Below are positions 9,728 to 17,538 of a stretch of 56,347 nt of DNA, piece after piece (the first letter of the stretch is position 1; the number at the start of each line of letters is the position of its first letter). The DNA lies in assembly GCA_016930435.1 (NCBI GenBank), contig JAFGGQ010000079.1, positions 1 through 56,347 of the forward strand, given 5' to 3'. The notes beneath the pieces were generated by a model that did no database searches, had not been told where the DNA came from, and saw only the letters and a program-made list of their open reading frames with translations. A program made the position numbers and the translations under genes. This stretch comes from a bacterium (GTDB taxonomy: Bacteria; UBP14; UBA6098; JAFGQG01).

Positions 9728-10539
9728 CTTATTGTATTTTTAAACGCGGTTATCTGCTATTGTTAGCATGGTCGTTGATCTCTCTGAGAGTGGCTAACCT
9801 GCAAGCGGCCGAACTTGAAATTGACTATACGGATTTTTGTTATAGCTCTATAAAAATTGGTAAGCATCAGAACCTGGAACCTGGTTTTCGAATTTTCAAT
9901 AGCACTTCCTCTGAGAAATCCTATTCGGTTAAACTGGTGGGATTAGAAAGTGATGACTATTATCAGCGTATCCCTGATTTCAGGTGGGTTAAACTACCCT
10001 CTGAGGTTAAGGTTCCGGAGGATAGTTTCTCCATAATCAATCTAAGACTGGACATTCCCGGTGATTCGCAATACTATAATAGAAGGTGGTCTTTTGGCGT
10101 GGTTGTACAGGAGAACCGGAGAAGTGGACTGGTTGATCTTGTAGGAATGATTAGGATCATGGTTGAAACCGAGGGATCGGATCAGGAAAAAAATGGAAAA
10201 ATTTGCGCCCCTACTGAAATTTATGTTGCCAACTATGACACAATTGGTTATTTTGAATTCTGGGTTTGGAATAATGCCCAAAAAGCTTTAGATTATAGGA
10301 TCAAACCCAACATGAAAGAGAGAGAAGTGCAAAGGAAATTGGGATTTAACCATGAAGGAATTGATGTTTGGTTAGATGATTCAAGTTTTTCCCTTCTTCC
10401 GGATAGTTCTAAAAGATGCAAGGGTTTTTACAAAACGGATGATTTAGATGGAGATTATGAATCTATTTTATTTATTGGAAACAACCGAAATCAGAAAGAT
10501 TTCATAAGGATATTAATATCAAACAGATTCAACAAGTAA
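9709..10539 (+). CDS. Exported protein of unknown function, Ig-like
   Basis: Not assigned to a family with certainty. The longest frame starts at a TTG (9709) and gives 276 residues. An in-frame stop at 9700 rules out an earlier start. The N-terminus from about residue 11 reads as a signal peptide (KRGYLLLLAWSLISL ... LQAAE). The mature part is predicted mostly beta, with 'PGFRIFNSTSSEKSYSVKL' and 'FSIINLRLDIPGDSQYYNR' recalling the Ig-like peptidoglycan-binding and WxL-interacting domains of DUF916 type; this is a resemblance only. There is no Shine-Dalgarno, and the promoter at 9699-9727 overlaps the start, so the true initiation site may be a non-ATG codon up to about 9736. The next gene begins 12 nt after its stop. 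Confidence 0.7.
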   Translation: MLRLIYSYCIFKRGYLLLLAWSLISLRVANLQAAELEIDYTDFCYSSIKIGKHQNLEPGFRIFNSTSSEKSYSVKLVGLESDDYYQRIPDFRWVKLPSEVKVPEDSFSIINLRLDIPGDSQYYNRRWSFGVVVQENRRSGLVDLVGMIRIMVETEGSDQEKNGKICAPTEIYVANYDTIGYFEFWVWNNAQKALDYRIKPNMKEREVQRKLGFNHEGIDVWLDDSSFSLLPDSSKRCKGFYKTDDLDGDYESILFIGNNRNQKDFIRILISNRFNK

Positions 10540-10551
10540 GGAGGTGTAAAA

Positions 10552-11754
10552 ATGGGAAAAAGCAGCTGGTTTAGGGTGATTACTGTTGGAATCGTCCTGT
10601 TATTCCTTTCAGCCGGGCTTATTCTCGCGGATCGAAGAGGGGAGGAAGTAGCCGATCCCTTCGAAGTTGAACGGTCATTAAGAGATGACAGCGGACCTTA
10701 TATTCCGACGGAACCAGCCACTCCCATGTCGGAGAGTCAGGAGATCTATATCTATGTTACACTCAGACAGCCAGAGTGTGCCGGACCCCCCGATAGTATC
10801 GAGATCAGTGCAGTTTCATCCCCAGGTGACCCGGAGCAACTTCAGCTAAAAGCTAGCCGAAACCCGGTAGGCAGCCAGTGGTTCAATATTTACAGGGATA
10901 CCAGACCGATGTTCTGGATAACCTCTATTGGTGATACCAACCGGCTTCCAGATATCACTACCAGCAGGTTTTTCACTGATTTTTTCCTGGATCCAATTGG
11001 TTTGCTCGAACCAGGATTATATGACTGTGAGGTAAACTACTTTTATGTGATGACTTCCGGAGATACTCTTGTTACTGGTGACACTTGCGAATCGGCATAT
11101 CCATCCAACTGCGCTGGAGAGTTTGATTTTTGCATTTGCGAGGGGCCATCTACCAACATTAACTTTGTTACCTACGCTGTAACCGATGGTGCAATTGAGG
11201 CTTCGGGCCGAGATCCCGCGGTATTTGGTGGTTCTTTTGGAGGAACTTCCGGAGATCCGGGTTGTACCGCCGTGAGAAGATGGAATGGCAATGCACAAAT
11301 CTGGGAGAATGTAGCCGTATGGGTAACCGTCCCCTTCCCCCGCTGGTCAGTTCCTGCCGGAATGGTTATTGAACTGCTGCATCCTTACCTGGTCAATGGG
11401 CCAGGCATGGATCCTATATGGTCGCTCCAGATCCCGGGGAAGGTGCCCCCAGACCCTCACTTCACCCTCTATCGTCATCCTACCGGCACCAGCCTGAACA
11501 TGGTCTCCCTTCCATTTATGGAACAGCAAATTGCAGAGATCGAAACCGGCGAAGATCTGGGTAATGATATCTCTGGTTGCGTCGCTATCCGTGAATGGGA
11601 TTGCGATGCCCAAATCTGGGTTAATGTTGCAGTTTATACCCTGGTTCCTTTCCCCAGATGGATCAATTATAGAAATGTCAGGGCAGGATATCCTTATTTT
11701 GTCAGTATGGGACCGGATGCACCTCCTACCCTGGAATGGCCACCCTTAAGATAA
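10552..11754 (+). CDS. Exported protein with two C-terminal repeats, unknown function
   Basis: A 400-residue protein with a clear signal peptide (FRVITVGIVLLFLSAGLILA). AAGGAGG precedes the ATG. A middle region has several cysteines (C76, C159, C179, C187, C194, C196) that may form disulphides. Two copies of one module follow: residues 237-291 and 342-396 share the pattern GC-x-A-x-R-x-W, AQIW-x-NVAV, PFPRW, then PY-x-V and GP, and end near a Trp. Between them lies 'LNMVSLPFMEQQIAEIETGE'. No known domain is recognised. It is the middle gene of a three-gene exported-protein operon, and probably acts at the cell surface or periplasm with its neighbours. Confidence 0.82.
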   Translation: MGKSSWFRVITVGIVLLFLSAGLILADRRGEEVADPFEVERSLRDDSGPYIPTEPATPMSESQEIYIYVTLRQPECAGPPDSIEISAVSSPGDPEQLQLKASRNPVGSQWFNIYRDTRPMFWITSIGDTNRLPDITTSRFFTDFFLDPIGLLEPGLYDCEVNYFYVMTSGDTLVTGDTCESAYPSNCAGEFDFCICEGPSTNINFVTYAVTDGAIEASGRDPAVFGGSFGGTSGDPGCTAVRRWNGNAQIWENVAVWVTVPFPRWSVPAGMVIELLHPYLVNGPGMDPIWSLQIPGKVPPDPHFTLYRHPTGTSLNMVSLPFMEQQIAEIETGEDLGNDISGCVAIREWDCDAQIWVNVAVYTLVPFPRWINYRNVRAGYPYFVSMGPDAPPTLEWPPLR

Positions 11755-11790
11755 TTATGGCAAATTTATATATGGTAAAAGGAGGAAATA

Positions 11791-12588
11791 ATGTATAAAA
11801 AAATCTCTATCATACTGATTGCCCTATTAGTAACCGGCCTGGCCGCGGGTTCCATGGCCGCTGACAAATCACCGGATGTAGCGATCTCTATCTTCGTTTC
11901 AGTATTTAATTCCGATGGTACCACAATACCCGGACCAACTACCGGAACGGATATAACCATGGATATCTGGGGCGTAAAGGCAACTACCGGAGAAATATCA
12001 CGGCATGAAGATTTCGATTCACCCGGTTTCGACTGGCTCTGGGAAGACTTCGGACCCCCTTATGGGATCTGGGCCGTTATTAGTTTCATACCGGCTAACT
12101 TCAAAAAAACTGATGGGAACGATTTTGGTTTCGCCATTGGCGATTCCTTCATCATTCGCGTATGGGACAACAACCCCCCATTCGATGCAGATACAGGTTA
12201 CTTCCACCTGCTGGTCGATGCTGATGTTGCATCCCATGATCCTTTCTATGATACCCTTTACCTGCTGGATTCCGGAACCGGTATCACCGAAGCTAAATCT
12301 GAACTTCCAATGGTTTACTACCTTCATCAAAATCATCCCAATCCATTCAATGCTTCTACGATCATCGAATACGGAATTCCCGTTGCTAACGATGTGAAAC
12401 TGACCATCACCAATATTCTCGGTGAGGATGTTCGCACCCTGGTCAACGAGAATCAGAGTGCCGGGCACAAAAAGGTCGCCTGGGATGCTACCGATGACAC
12501 CGGGAATAGGGTAAGTACCGGTATCTATTTTTACAAGGTCAAAACCGAGGGTTTTGAAGCCCAGAAAAGAATGATTTTGCTTAAGTAA
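11791..12588 (+). CDS. Secreted protein with C-terminal FlgD-like / T9SS sorting domain
   Basis: 265 residues with a signal peptide (ISIILIALLVTGLAAGSMAA). An acidic beta-rich domain follows, then a typical sorting domain from about residue 178: HQNHPNPFNASTIIEYGIP, KLTITNILGEDVRTL, GHKKVAWDATDDTGN, VSTGIYFYKVKTEG and a basic end (QKRMILLK). This C-terminal fold marks T9SS-type or related surface anchoring in FCB bacteria. AAAGGAGG precedes the ATG. It is the last gene of the operon and is followed by a strong terminator. Confidence 0.87.
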   Translation: MYKKISIILIALLVTGLAAGSMAADKSPDVAISIFVSVFNSDGTTIPGPTTGTDITMDIWGVKATTGEISRHEDFDSPGFDWLWEDFGPPYGIWAVISFIPANFKKTDGNDFGFAIGDSFIIRVWDNNPPFDADTGYFHLLVDADVASHDPFYDTLYLLDSGTGITEAKSELPMVYYLHQNHPNPFNASTIIEYGIPVANDVKLTITNILGEDVRTLVNENQSAGHKKVAWDATDDTGNRVSTGIYFYKVKTEGFEAQKRMILLK

Positions 12589-12625
12589 TCTGTTATATTT
12601 TTACACCTTATTTAGATACGTAAAA

Positions 12626-12666
12626 GAATAAGCTACCCCTGGCTGCGGGTAGCTTGTTCTTTTTTT
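12626..12666 (+). terminator. Rho-independent terminator
   Basis: A stem of nine perfect pairs (AAGCTACCC 12630-12638 with GGGTAGCTT 12647-12655) extends to 13 pairs with one G-T. It has an 8-nt loop and is followed by seven T residues (12660-12666). It closes the exported-protein operon before the tRNA gene. Confidence 0.92.
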
Positions 12667-12776
12667 GTATATACCACTATTTCCCCGAATGCAGTATGTT
12701 ATTTAAAACTCTTTATAAATAAAGATAATCCCAAAAATCACTTGCTATTAATCTTATATACTATTAAATTATAAGT

Positions 12777-12799
12777 TTAAATTTTCTTTGAAAATTTAA
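12777..12799. repeat. Perfect 23-bp AT-rich palindrome upstream of tRNA-Leu
   Basis: TTAAATTTTC (12777-12786) and its exact complement GAAAATTTAA (12790-12799) flank a 3-nt loop, 12 bp before the tRNA. No U-tract follows, so it is not a terminator. It could be an operator, a processing site in the tRNA leader, or chance in AT-rich DNA. Confidence 0.5.
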
Positions 12800-12811
12800 T
12801 CAGTTCTTCAT

Positions 12812-12893
12812 GCCGAGGTGGTGGAATTGGTAGACACGCATGACTTAGGATCATGTGGTTTTTGCCGTGCGGGTTCGAGTCCCGCCCCCGGCA
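12812..12893 (+). tRNA. tRNA-Leu (anticodon TAG)
   Basis: The cloverleaf can be traced by eye. The anticodon stem CATGA/TCATG encloses loop CTTAGGA with anticodon TAG (reads CUA). The D-arm holds GGAATTGGTAGAC, a long class-II variable arm lies between 12856 and 12868, and the T-arm is GCGGG-TTCGAGT-CCCGC. The acceptor GCCGAGG pairs with CCCCGGC, leaving one A-C mismatch at the 5:68 pair. The discriminator is A, and CCA is not encoded, so it must be added after transcription. Confidence 0.95.
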
Positions 12894-12958
12894 TTTAATA
12901 ACATGGTTCATGAATGAATTAGTTATATGGTAACCAACTATTTTCAGATCGGAGTAAA

Positions 12959-14218
12959 ATGGATATTAAGATTGAATCCCCTCTTTCCTGGAAGAAGAGC
13001 ATTATTATCACATATTCATCCGGGGAGGTAGCGGAGCGTTTAAAACAGCAATATAAAAAATATGGTTCCCAACTGAGAGTACCTGGATTCCGGCCGGGAA
13101 AAGCCCCTGAGAGCCTGATTAAAACCCGGTTCGGCGATGCAATCAAAACAGAGTTGATCGAAGAACTTTCTAATGAAGGTTTTAGACAAGCAGTTAAAGA
13201 ACACAAGATTCGAGCAGTCAATACCCCGCAGACTAATCCTCCTGAGTTAGAGGAGGACCAGGATTTAACTATAACTATTGAGGTAGAGGTAGTACCTGAA
13301 TTTGAACTTCTGAAATACACCGGTTTCCAGTTGGAAAAAACCGAATACGAGATTTCCGAAACTGATGTCCAACGCTATATTGACCAGTTCCTGGGAAATT
13401 ATGCCGACTATGTCCCCGTAGAACGGCCTATTCAAAACAACGATTATGTCGTTATAGAATACCATTTGGAGGGGCATGAAGAACCGACCGAAGACGCCTT
13501 TGTATTAGATCAGAATAAAAACAAGGAACTTTTTGAAAGCCTTAAAGAAGCGCGTATTGGAGAAACAAGGAAGATTAAGGTGCTCTATTCTGATGAATAT
13601 GATATTAAAGAGAAAGCAAATACCACAGGGGAGGTCGAAGCTAAGGTAGTGGAGATAAAGGCTCCGCAGCTTCCTGAACTTAACATGGATTTTTTAAAGA
13701 GCAAAAATCTTGGTTTTGAAAGCGTGGATGAATTTATCATTACTGCCCGGAAGGGATTGGAAAGTTTAAAGCTAAAACGGGAAATAGAAGAACTTGATTT
13801 TGCCGTAACCGAGCAGCTTATACAATCCAATCCGTTGGAATTGCCACCTACACTTGAGATTGCAGGAACCGACCAGATTCTGAGCCGTCACTGGGATTTG
13901 GATAAGCTTTCAGCAGATGAATTGAGTGAACTCCAGGGAAAATTTAAACCTGCCGGCATTCGCTTAATAAAGAGGGAATTGATACTGAACAAACTGATTA
14001 AGCAGGAAGATTTAATTGTATCAAAGGAGGAGTTAGAGACCAGGGTCAGGGAGATTGCCGAGCAGCGTGGTCTGGACTTTAACAAGTTCTATATGGAATA
14101 TCGCAGTCGCGGCTATCTGGACAATTTAAAGGATGACCTTCTGCAGGATAAAGCGATCAAGTTTGTTGCGGAAAATTCTACATTTAACATCAAGAAACAA
14201 AATATAACCCAGGAATAG
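12959..14218 (+). CDS. tig: Trigger factor (ribosome-associated chaperone / prolyl isomerase)
   Basis: 419 residues in the trigger-factor layout. The N-terminal ribosome-binding domain carries the docking loop [14 protein letters not shown] (about residues 41-54). The central FKBP-like region runs about 150-240, and the long helical C-terminal cradle ends in '[18 protein letters not shown]'. It binds nascent chains at the ribosomal exit tunnel. GGAG precedes the ATG. Its stop is 12 nt before the clpP ATG, so the three form a tig-clpP-clpX folding/degradation operon, a common bacterial order. Confidence 0.96.
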   Translation: MDIKIESPLSWKKSIIITYSSGEVAERLKQQYKKYGSQLRVPGFRPGKAPESLIKTRFGDAIKTELIEELSNEGFRQAVKEHKIRAVNTPQTNPPELEEDQDLTITIEVEVVPEFELLKYTGFQLEKTEYEISETDVQRYIDQFLGNYADYVPVERPIQNNDYVVIEYHLEGHEEPTEDAFVLDQNKNKELFESLKEARIGETRKIKVLYSDEYDIKEKANTTGEVEAKVVEIKAPQLPELNMDFLKSKNLGFESVDEFIITARKGLESLKLKREIEELDFAVTEQLIQSNPLELPPTLEIAGTDQILSRHWDLDKLSADELSELQGKFKPAGIRLIKRELILNKLIKQEDLIVSKEELETRVREIAEQRGLDFNKFYMEYRSRGYLDNLKDDLLQDKAIKFVAENSTFNIKKQNITQE

Positions 14219-14232
14219 AAGTGGAGGCTTAC

Positions 14233-14820
14233 ATGTCATTAGTGCCCATAGTTGTGGAGCAAACCGCGCGGGGGGAGCGGCCTTACGATATTTTCTCCCG
14301 GCTTTTAAAGGACCGGATAGTTTTTTTGGGTAATCCGGTAGATGATGTTATGTCCAACATTATTGTAGCGCAGTTACTTTTTCTGGAAGCCGAGGATTCG
14401 GAAAAGGATATCTATCTTTACCTTAATTCTCCGGGTGGGTATGTTACTGCAGGATTAGCTATTTATGATACTATGCAGTTCATTAAGCCTGATGTAGCAA
14501 CCACCTGCATTGGTCAGGCGTCTTCTATGGCTGCTCTTTTACTGGCTGGTGGTGCTGATGGCAAGCGCGCCTCATTGCCCTGCTCAAAGATCATGATACA
14601 TCAGCCCTGGGGAGGGGTACAAGGTCAGGTTACGGACATTGAGATTCATACCCGTGAATTGCAGCGCACCAAGCAACTCATCAATGAACTTCTAGCGAAA
14701 CATACCGGGAAATCGGTCAAACAACTGGAGAAGGACACTGACCGGAATTTTTTCATGACACCCGAAGAAGCGATGAAATATGGGATCATCGATAAGGTTT
14801 ATGAACACAGGAGCAAATAG
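14233..14820 (+). CDS. clpP: ATP-dependent Clp protease proteolytic subunit, Asp-to-Asn triad variant
   Basis: Serine peptidase ring partner of ClpX, 195 residues. The ATG at 14233 is chosen over an in-frame GTG at 14221 because GGAGG lies 5 nt before it and the protein then begins [11 protein letters not shown] as in the family. The nucleophile S98 is in GQASSMAA and H123 is in IMIHQP. The third triad position is N172 (codon AAT) in [10 protein letters not shown], where E. coli has D171 in ERDTERDRF. Asn at this position is known in some ClpPs, such as Listeria ClpP1, where it makes activity conditional. Three nt separate it from clpX, the likely partner. Confidence 0.95.
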   Translation: MSLVPIVVEQTARGERPYDIFSRLLKDRIVFLGNPVDDVMSNIIVAQLLFLEAEDSEKDIYLYLNSPGGYVTAGLAIYDTMQFIKPDVATTCIGQASSMAALLLAGGADGKRASLPCSKIMIHQPWGGVQGQVTDIEIHTRELQRTKQLINELLAKHTGKSVKQLEKDTDRNFFMTPEEAMKYGIIDKVYEHRSK

Positions 14821-14823
14821 TAA

Positions 14824-16065
14824 ATGAAGAAGGACAAAGACCAGGAACAATGCTGTTCATTTTGTGGCCGGGAATATAATGAGGTTGACAATCTGATCGC
14901 CGGGCCAGGGGTTTATATCTGTAATCACTGTGTTAACAGTTGCTATGATATTCTAAAAGAAAAGACCCCCCTGGTTAAATATTGGAATAATAAAGCCCGT
15001 CCAACTCCCAGCCAAATCAAGGAATTTTTAGACCTTTATGTAATAGGCCAGGACACCGTAAAAAAAGCCGTTTCAGTTGCTGTTTATAATCATTACAAGC
15101 GCATTTTTTCCGAGCAGATAGATGATGTAGAATTGGAGAAAAGTAATATACTGCTTCTGGGGCCAACCGGCACAGGTAAAACATTGATAGCCCAAACCCT
15201 TGCTAAATTTCTGGATTTGCCCTTCACTATTGCCGATGCAACCGTACTTACCGAGGCGGGATACGTGGGAGAAGATGTTGAAAATATTCTGGTAAGATTG
15301 TTGCAGGCTGCAGACTATGAGGTTGACAAAGCGGAATTAGGAATAATCTACATTGACGAACTTGACAAGATCGCCCGTAAGGGAGACAATCCTTCTATTA
15401 CGAGGGATGTTTCAGGTGAGGGTGTACAGCAAGCTCTTCTTAAGATACTGGAGGGAACCAAATCATTGGTTCCACCCCGTGGCGGCCGAAAGCATCCGGA
15501 GCAATCTATGATCGAGATCGATACCCGTAATATCCTTTTTATTGCCGGGGGCGCTTTTAATGGATTGGAAAACATCATTGCCCACCGGGTAAACAAGAAG
15601 GTCATTGGCTTTGACGCTGAAATGCAAACGCTGAACGAGGATCAACGTGGCCAGCTCTTATCTCTGGTGGAACCGGAAGATTTACTGGAATACGGTTTAA
15701 TCCCCGAACTAGTAGGGCGCCTTCCGGTCACCGTAAGTCTGGATTATCTTGATGATGCTGCTCTGAAAGCTATCCTCACTGAACCTAAAAATGCCCTGAT
15801 CAAACAATATAAGAGGTTATTCGAGCTGGAAGGGGTCGAACTGGATTTTGATCCGGAGGTTCTTGATCTTATAGTTAGCGAATCGCAAAAACGTAAGACC
15901 GGCGCACGGGCTTTGAGGTCCATATTAGAACGCGCAATGTGCAATGTTATGTTTGAAATACCCTCCCTGAAGGATGTAAAATCATGCCGAATAACTACTG
16001 AAGTAATAACTGAGGGCAAGCTGCCTGAGATAACTTTTATAAAAAAAGAGAAGAAACGGGCTTGA
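14824..16065 (+). CDS. clpX: ATP-dependent Clp protease ATP-binding subunit ClpX
   Basis: Unfoldase of the AAA+ class that feeds ClpP. 413 residues. The N-terminal zinc-binding domain has CSFCG and CNHCVNSC. Walker A GPTGTGKT lies at about 116-123, the pore loop is in [11 protein letters not shown], Walker B is [10 protein letters not shown], and the IGF loop that docks on ClpP is present in KKVIGFDAE. The C-terminal part includes [16 protein letters not shown]. The ATG lies 3 nt after the clpP stop, which implies coupled expression. Confidence 0.97.
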   Translation: MKKDKDQEQCCSFCGREYNEVDNLIAGPGVYICNHCVNSCYDILKEKTPLVKYWNNKARPTPSQIKEFLDLYVIGQDTVKKAVSVAVYNHYKRIFSEQIDDVELEKSNILLLGPTGTGKTLIAQTLAKFLDLPFTIADATVLTEAGYVGEDVENILVRLLQAADYEVDKAELGIIYIDELDKIARKGDNPSITRDVSGEGVQQALLKILEGTKSLVPPRGGRKHPEQSMIEIDTRNILFIAGGAFNGLENIIAHRVNKKVIGFDAEMQTLNEDQRGQLLSLVEPEDLLEYGLIPELVGRLPVTVSLDYLDDAALKAILTEPKNALIKQYKRLFELEGVELDFDPEVLDLIVSESQKRKTGARALRSILERAMCNVMFEIPSLKDVKSCRITTEVITEGKLPEITFIKKEKKRA

Positions 16066-16124
16066 TTCAGTGTATTTTGTTTAATATTAAATTTAATTAA
16101 TACCCACAAAGCTAATTTAGCACT

Positions 16125-16628
16125 ATGAAAATAAAGAGCATTATCTATATCCTGGTCATATTTATCCTGGATCAGGTTTCTAAAGTCCTAATCGTCCAAA
16201 ATTTGACCCCTCATCAATCCATCCCGATTCTTGGGGACATCTTAAGGTTCACCCTGATCTTTAATGTGGGCGGTGCCTTTGGCACTAAACTGGGTGGTAC
16301 CCTCTTTTACCTTGTGATGACAATTTCCGCTACTATCGCTATAATCGTTTATTTTTTAGTTAACAAGCAGCAGAGCCGACTTTTGAATATCAGCCTGGTG
16401 ATGGTTTTGGGTGGAGCCATTGGAAATCTGGTGGACCGGGTCCGTTTAAGTAAGGTCATCGATTTTCTGGATATGGGAATTGGAAATTTGCGCTGGCCTA
16501 TCTATAATGTTGCCGATATGGCTATAACTTTCGGCCTGATACTATTGATTATCACCAGCTTTAAACAAGATGGAAGAAACAAAAATAACAGTCAGTGTTC
16601 CGGAAGGGATCGAACCCATCCGGATTGA
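16125..16628 (+). CDS. lspA: Lipoprotein signal peptidase (signal peptidase II)
   Basis: Aspartic peptidase of the inner membrane that cleaves prolipoproteins before the lipidated Cys. 167 residues with four hydrophobic helices. Family motifs present: LDQVSK, NVGGAFG, GGAIGNLVDR, and the catalytic aspartates D113 (VIDFLD) and D131 (YNVADMAI). The last 20 residues (from about 148) are hydrophilic and are read from DNA that also encodes the start of rluD, an overlap of 59 nt in another frame. At least two lipoproteins in the window (19558 and 47053 genes) are plausible substrates. Confidence 0.95.
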   Translation: MKIKSIIYILVIFILDQVSKVLIVQNLTPHQSIPILGDILRFTLIFNVGGAFGTKLGGTLFYLVMTISATIAIIVYFLVNKQQSRLLNISLVMVLGGAIGNLVDRVRLSKVIDFLDMGIGNLRWPIYNVADMAITFGLILLIITSFKQDGRNKNNSQCSGRDRTHPD

Positions 16629-17538
16629 CCTTTACCTTGTTAGTTTACCCCAGGTCGAGTTATCCCGCAGTCAAATCAAGCATCTGATACAGGAAAAGCT
16701 AATCGTGATCCCGGGTAAGGGGATCAAGCCCAATTTTCAATTAAGGGGCGGTGAGAGCATTGATATTTCAATTCCTGAAGCGGTCAGGCCCCGTTTGATC
16801 GCCCAGGACATCCCCCTTGATATCCTGTACGAGGATGATCATTTACTGGTGGTCAATAAGCCGGCAGGGATGGTGGTTCATCCCGCCCGGGGGAACTGGC
16901 AGGATACCCTGATAAATGCTATTCTATACCATACCAAGATTGAATCCAATATAGGTGGGGAATTCCGGCCAGGGATCGTTCATCGCCTGGACAAGGAAAC
17001 CAGCGGACTGCTTATAGTAGCAAAAACCGAGAAGGCCCAGCATAGTTTGAGTTATCAGATCGAGAAACGCAAGATTGAACGGAAATATGTTGCCCTGATC
17101 TGGGGCACTCCCCGGGAAGCTGCAGGTATTATTGATCTCTCTTTGGGCCATCATCCCAGGGATCACCGAAAAAGGGCCGTTATTCCGGGCGGGAAAAAGG
17201 CCGTTACCGAATATCAGGTACTCCAATATTATCCGTTCCTGACCCTTTTGGAAGTCAAGCTACATACCGGACGAACCCATCAGATAAGGGTTCATATGGA
17301 GCATATCGGGCATCCGGTGTTCGGCGACCCCGACTATGGGGGTAGGGAGGAAAGGCTAAAAGGTATCGCTCCAAATTACAGACTTACCGCAAGTGAACTG
17401 CTTAAACTGATCGATCGTCAAGCCCTTCATGCCCGGACTATCGGTTTCAGCCATCCGATAAGCCGTGAATTTATGCAGTTCGAATCACCCTTGCCCCAGG
17501 ATATCAAAGCAGTTTTAGACAGCTTAAAGGAAATATGA
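16570..17538 (+). CDS. rluD: 23S rRNA pseudouridine synthase, RluA/RluD family
   Basis: Converts uridines in rRNA to pseudouridine. 322 residues. The N-terminal S4-like RNA-binding domain includes LSRSQIKHLIQEKLI. The catalytic motif HRLDKETSGLL has the nucleophile D141. The family motifs YEDDHLLVVNKPAGMVVHP and HTGRTHQIRVHM also fit. The S4 domain begins immediately after the ATG at 16570, so the 59-nt overlap with lspA appears genuine. The stop overlaps the next ATG by 4 nt (ATGA). The symbol is given by family; RluA-type paralogues cannot be excluded. Confidence 0.92.
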   Translation: MEETKITVSVPEGIEPIRIDLYLVSLPQVELSRSQIKHLIQEKLIVIPGKGIKPNFQLRGGESIDISIPEAVRPRLIAQDIPLDILYEDDHLLVVNKPAGMVVHPARGNWQDTLINAILYHTKIESNIGGEFRPGIVHRLDKETSGLLIVAKTEKAQHSLSYQIEKRKIERKYVALIWGTPREAAGIIDLSLGHHPRDHRKRAVIPGGKKAVTEYQVLQYYPFLTLLEVKLHTGRTHQIRVHMEHIGHPVFGDPDYGGREERLKGIAPNYRLTASELLKLIDRQALHARTIGFSHPISREFMQFESPLPQDIKAVLDSLKEI

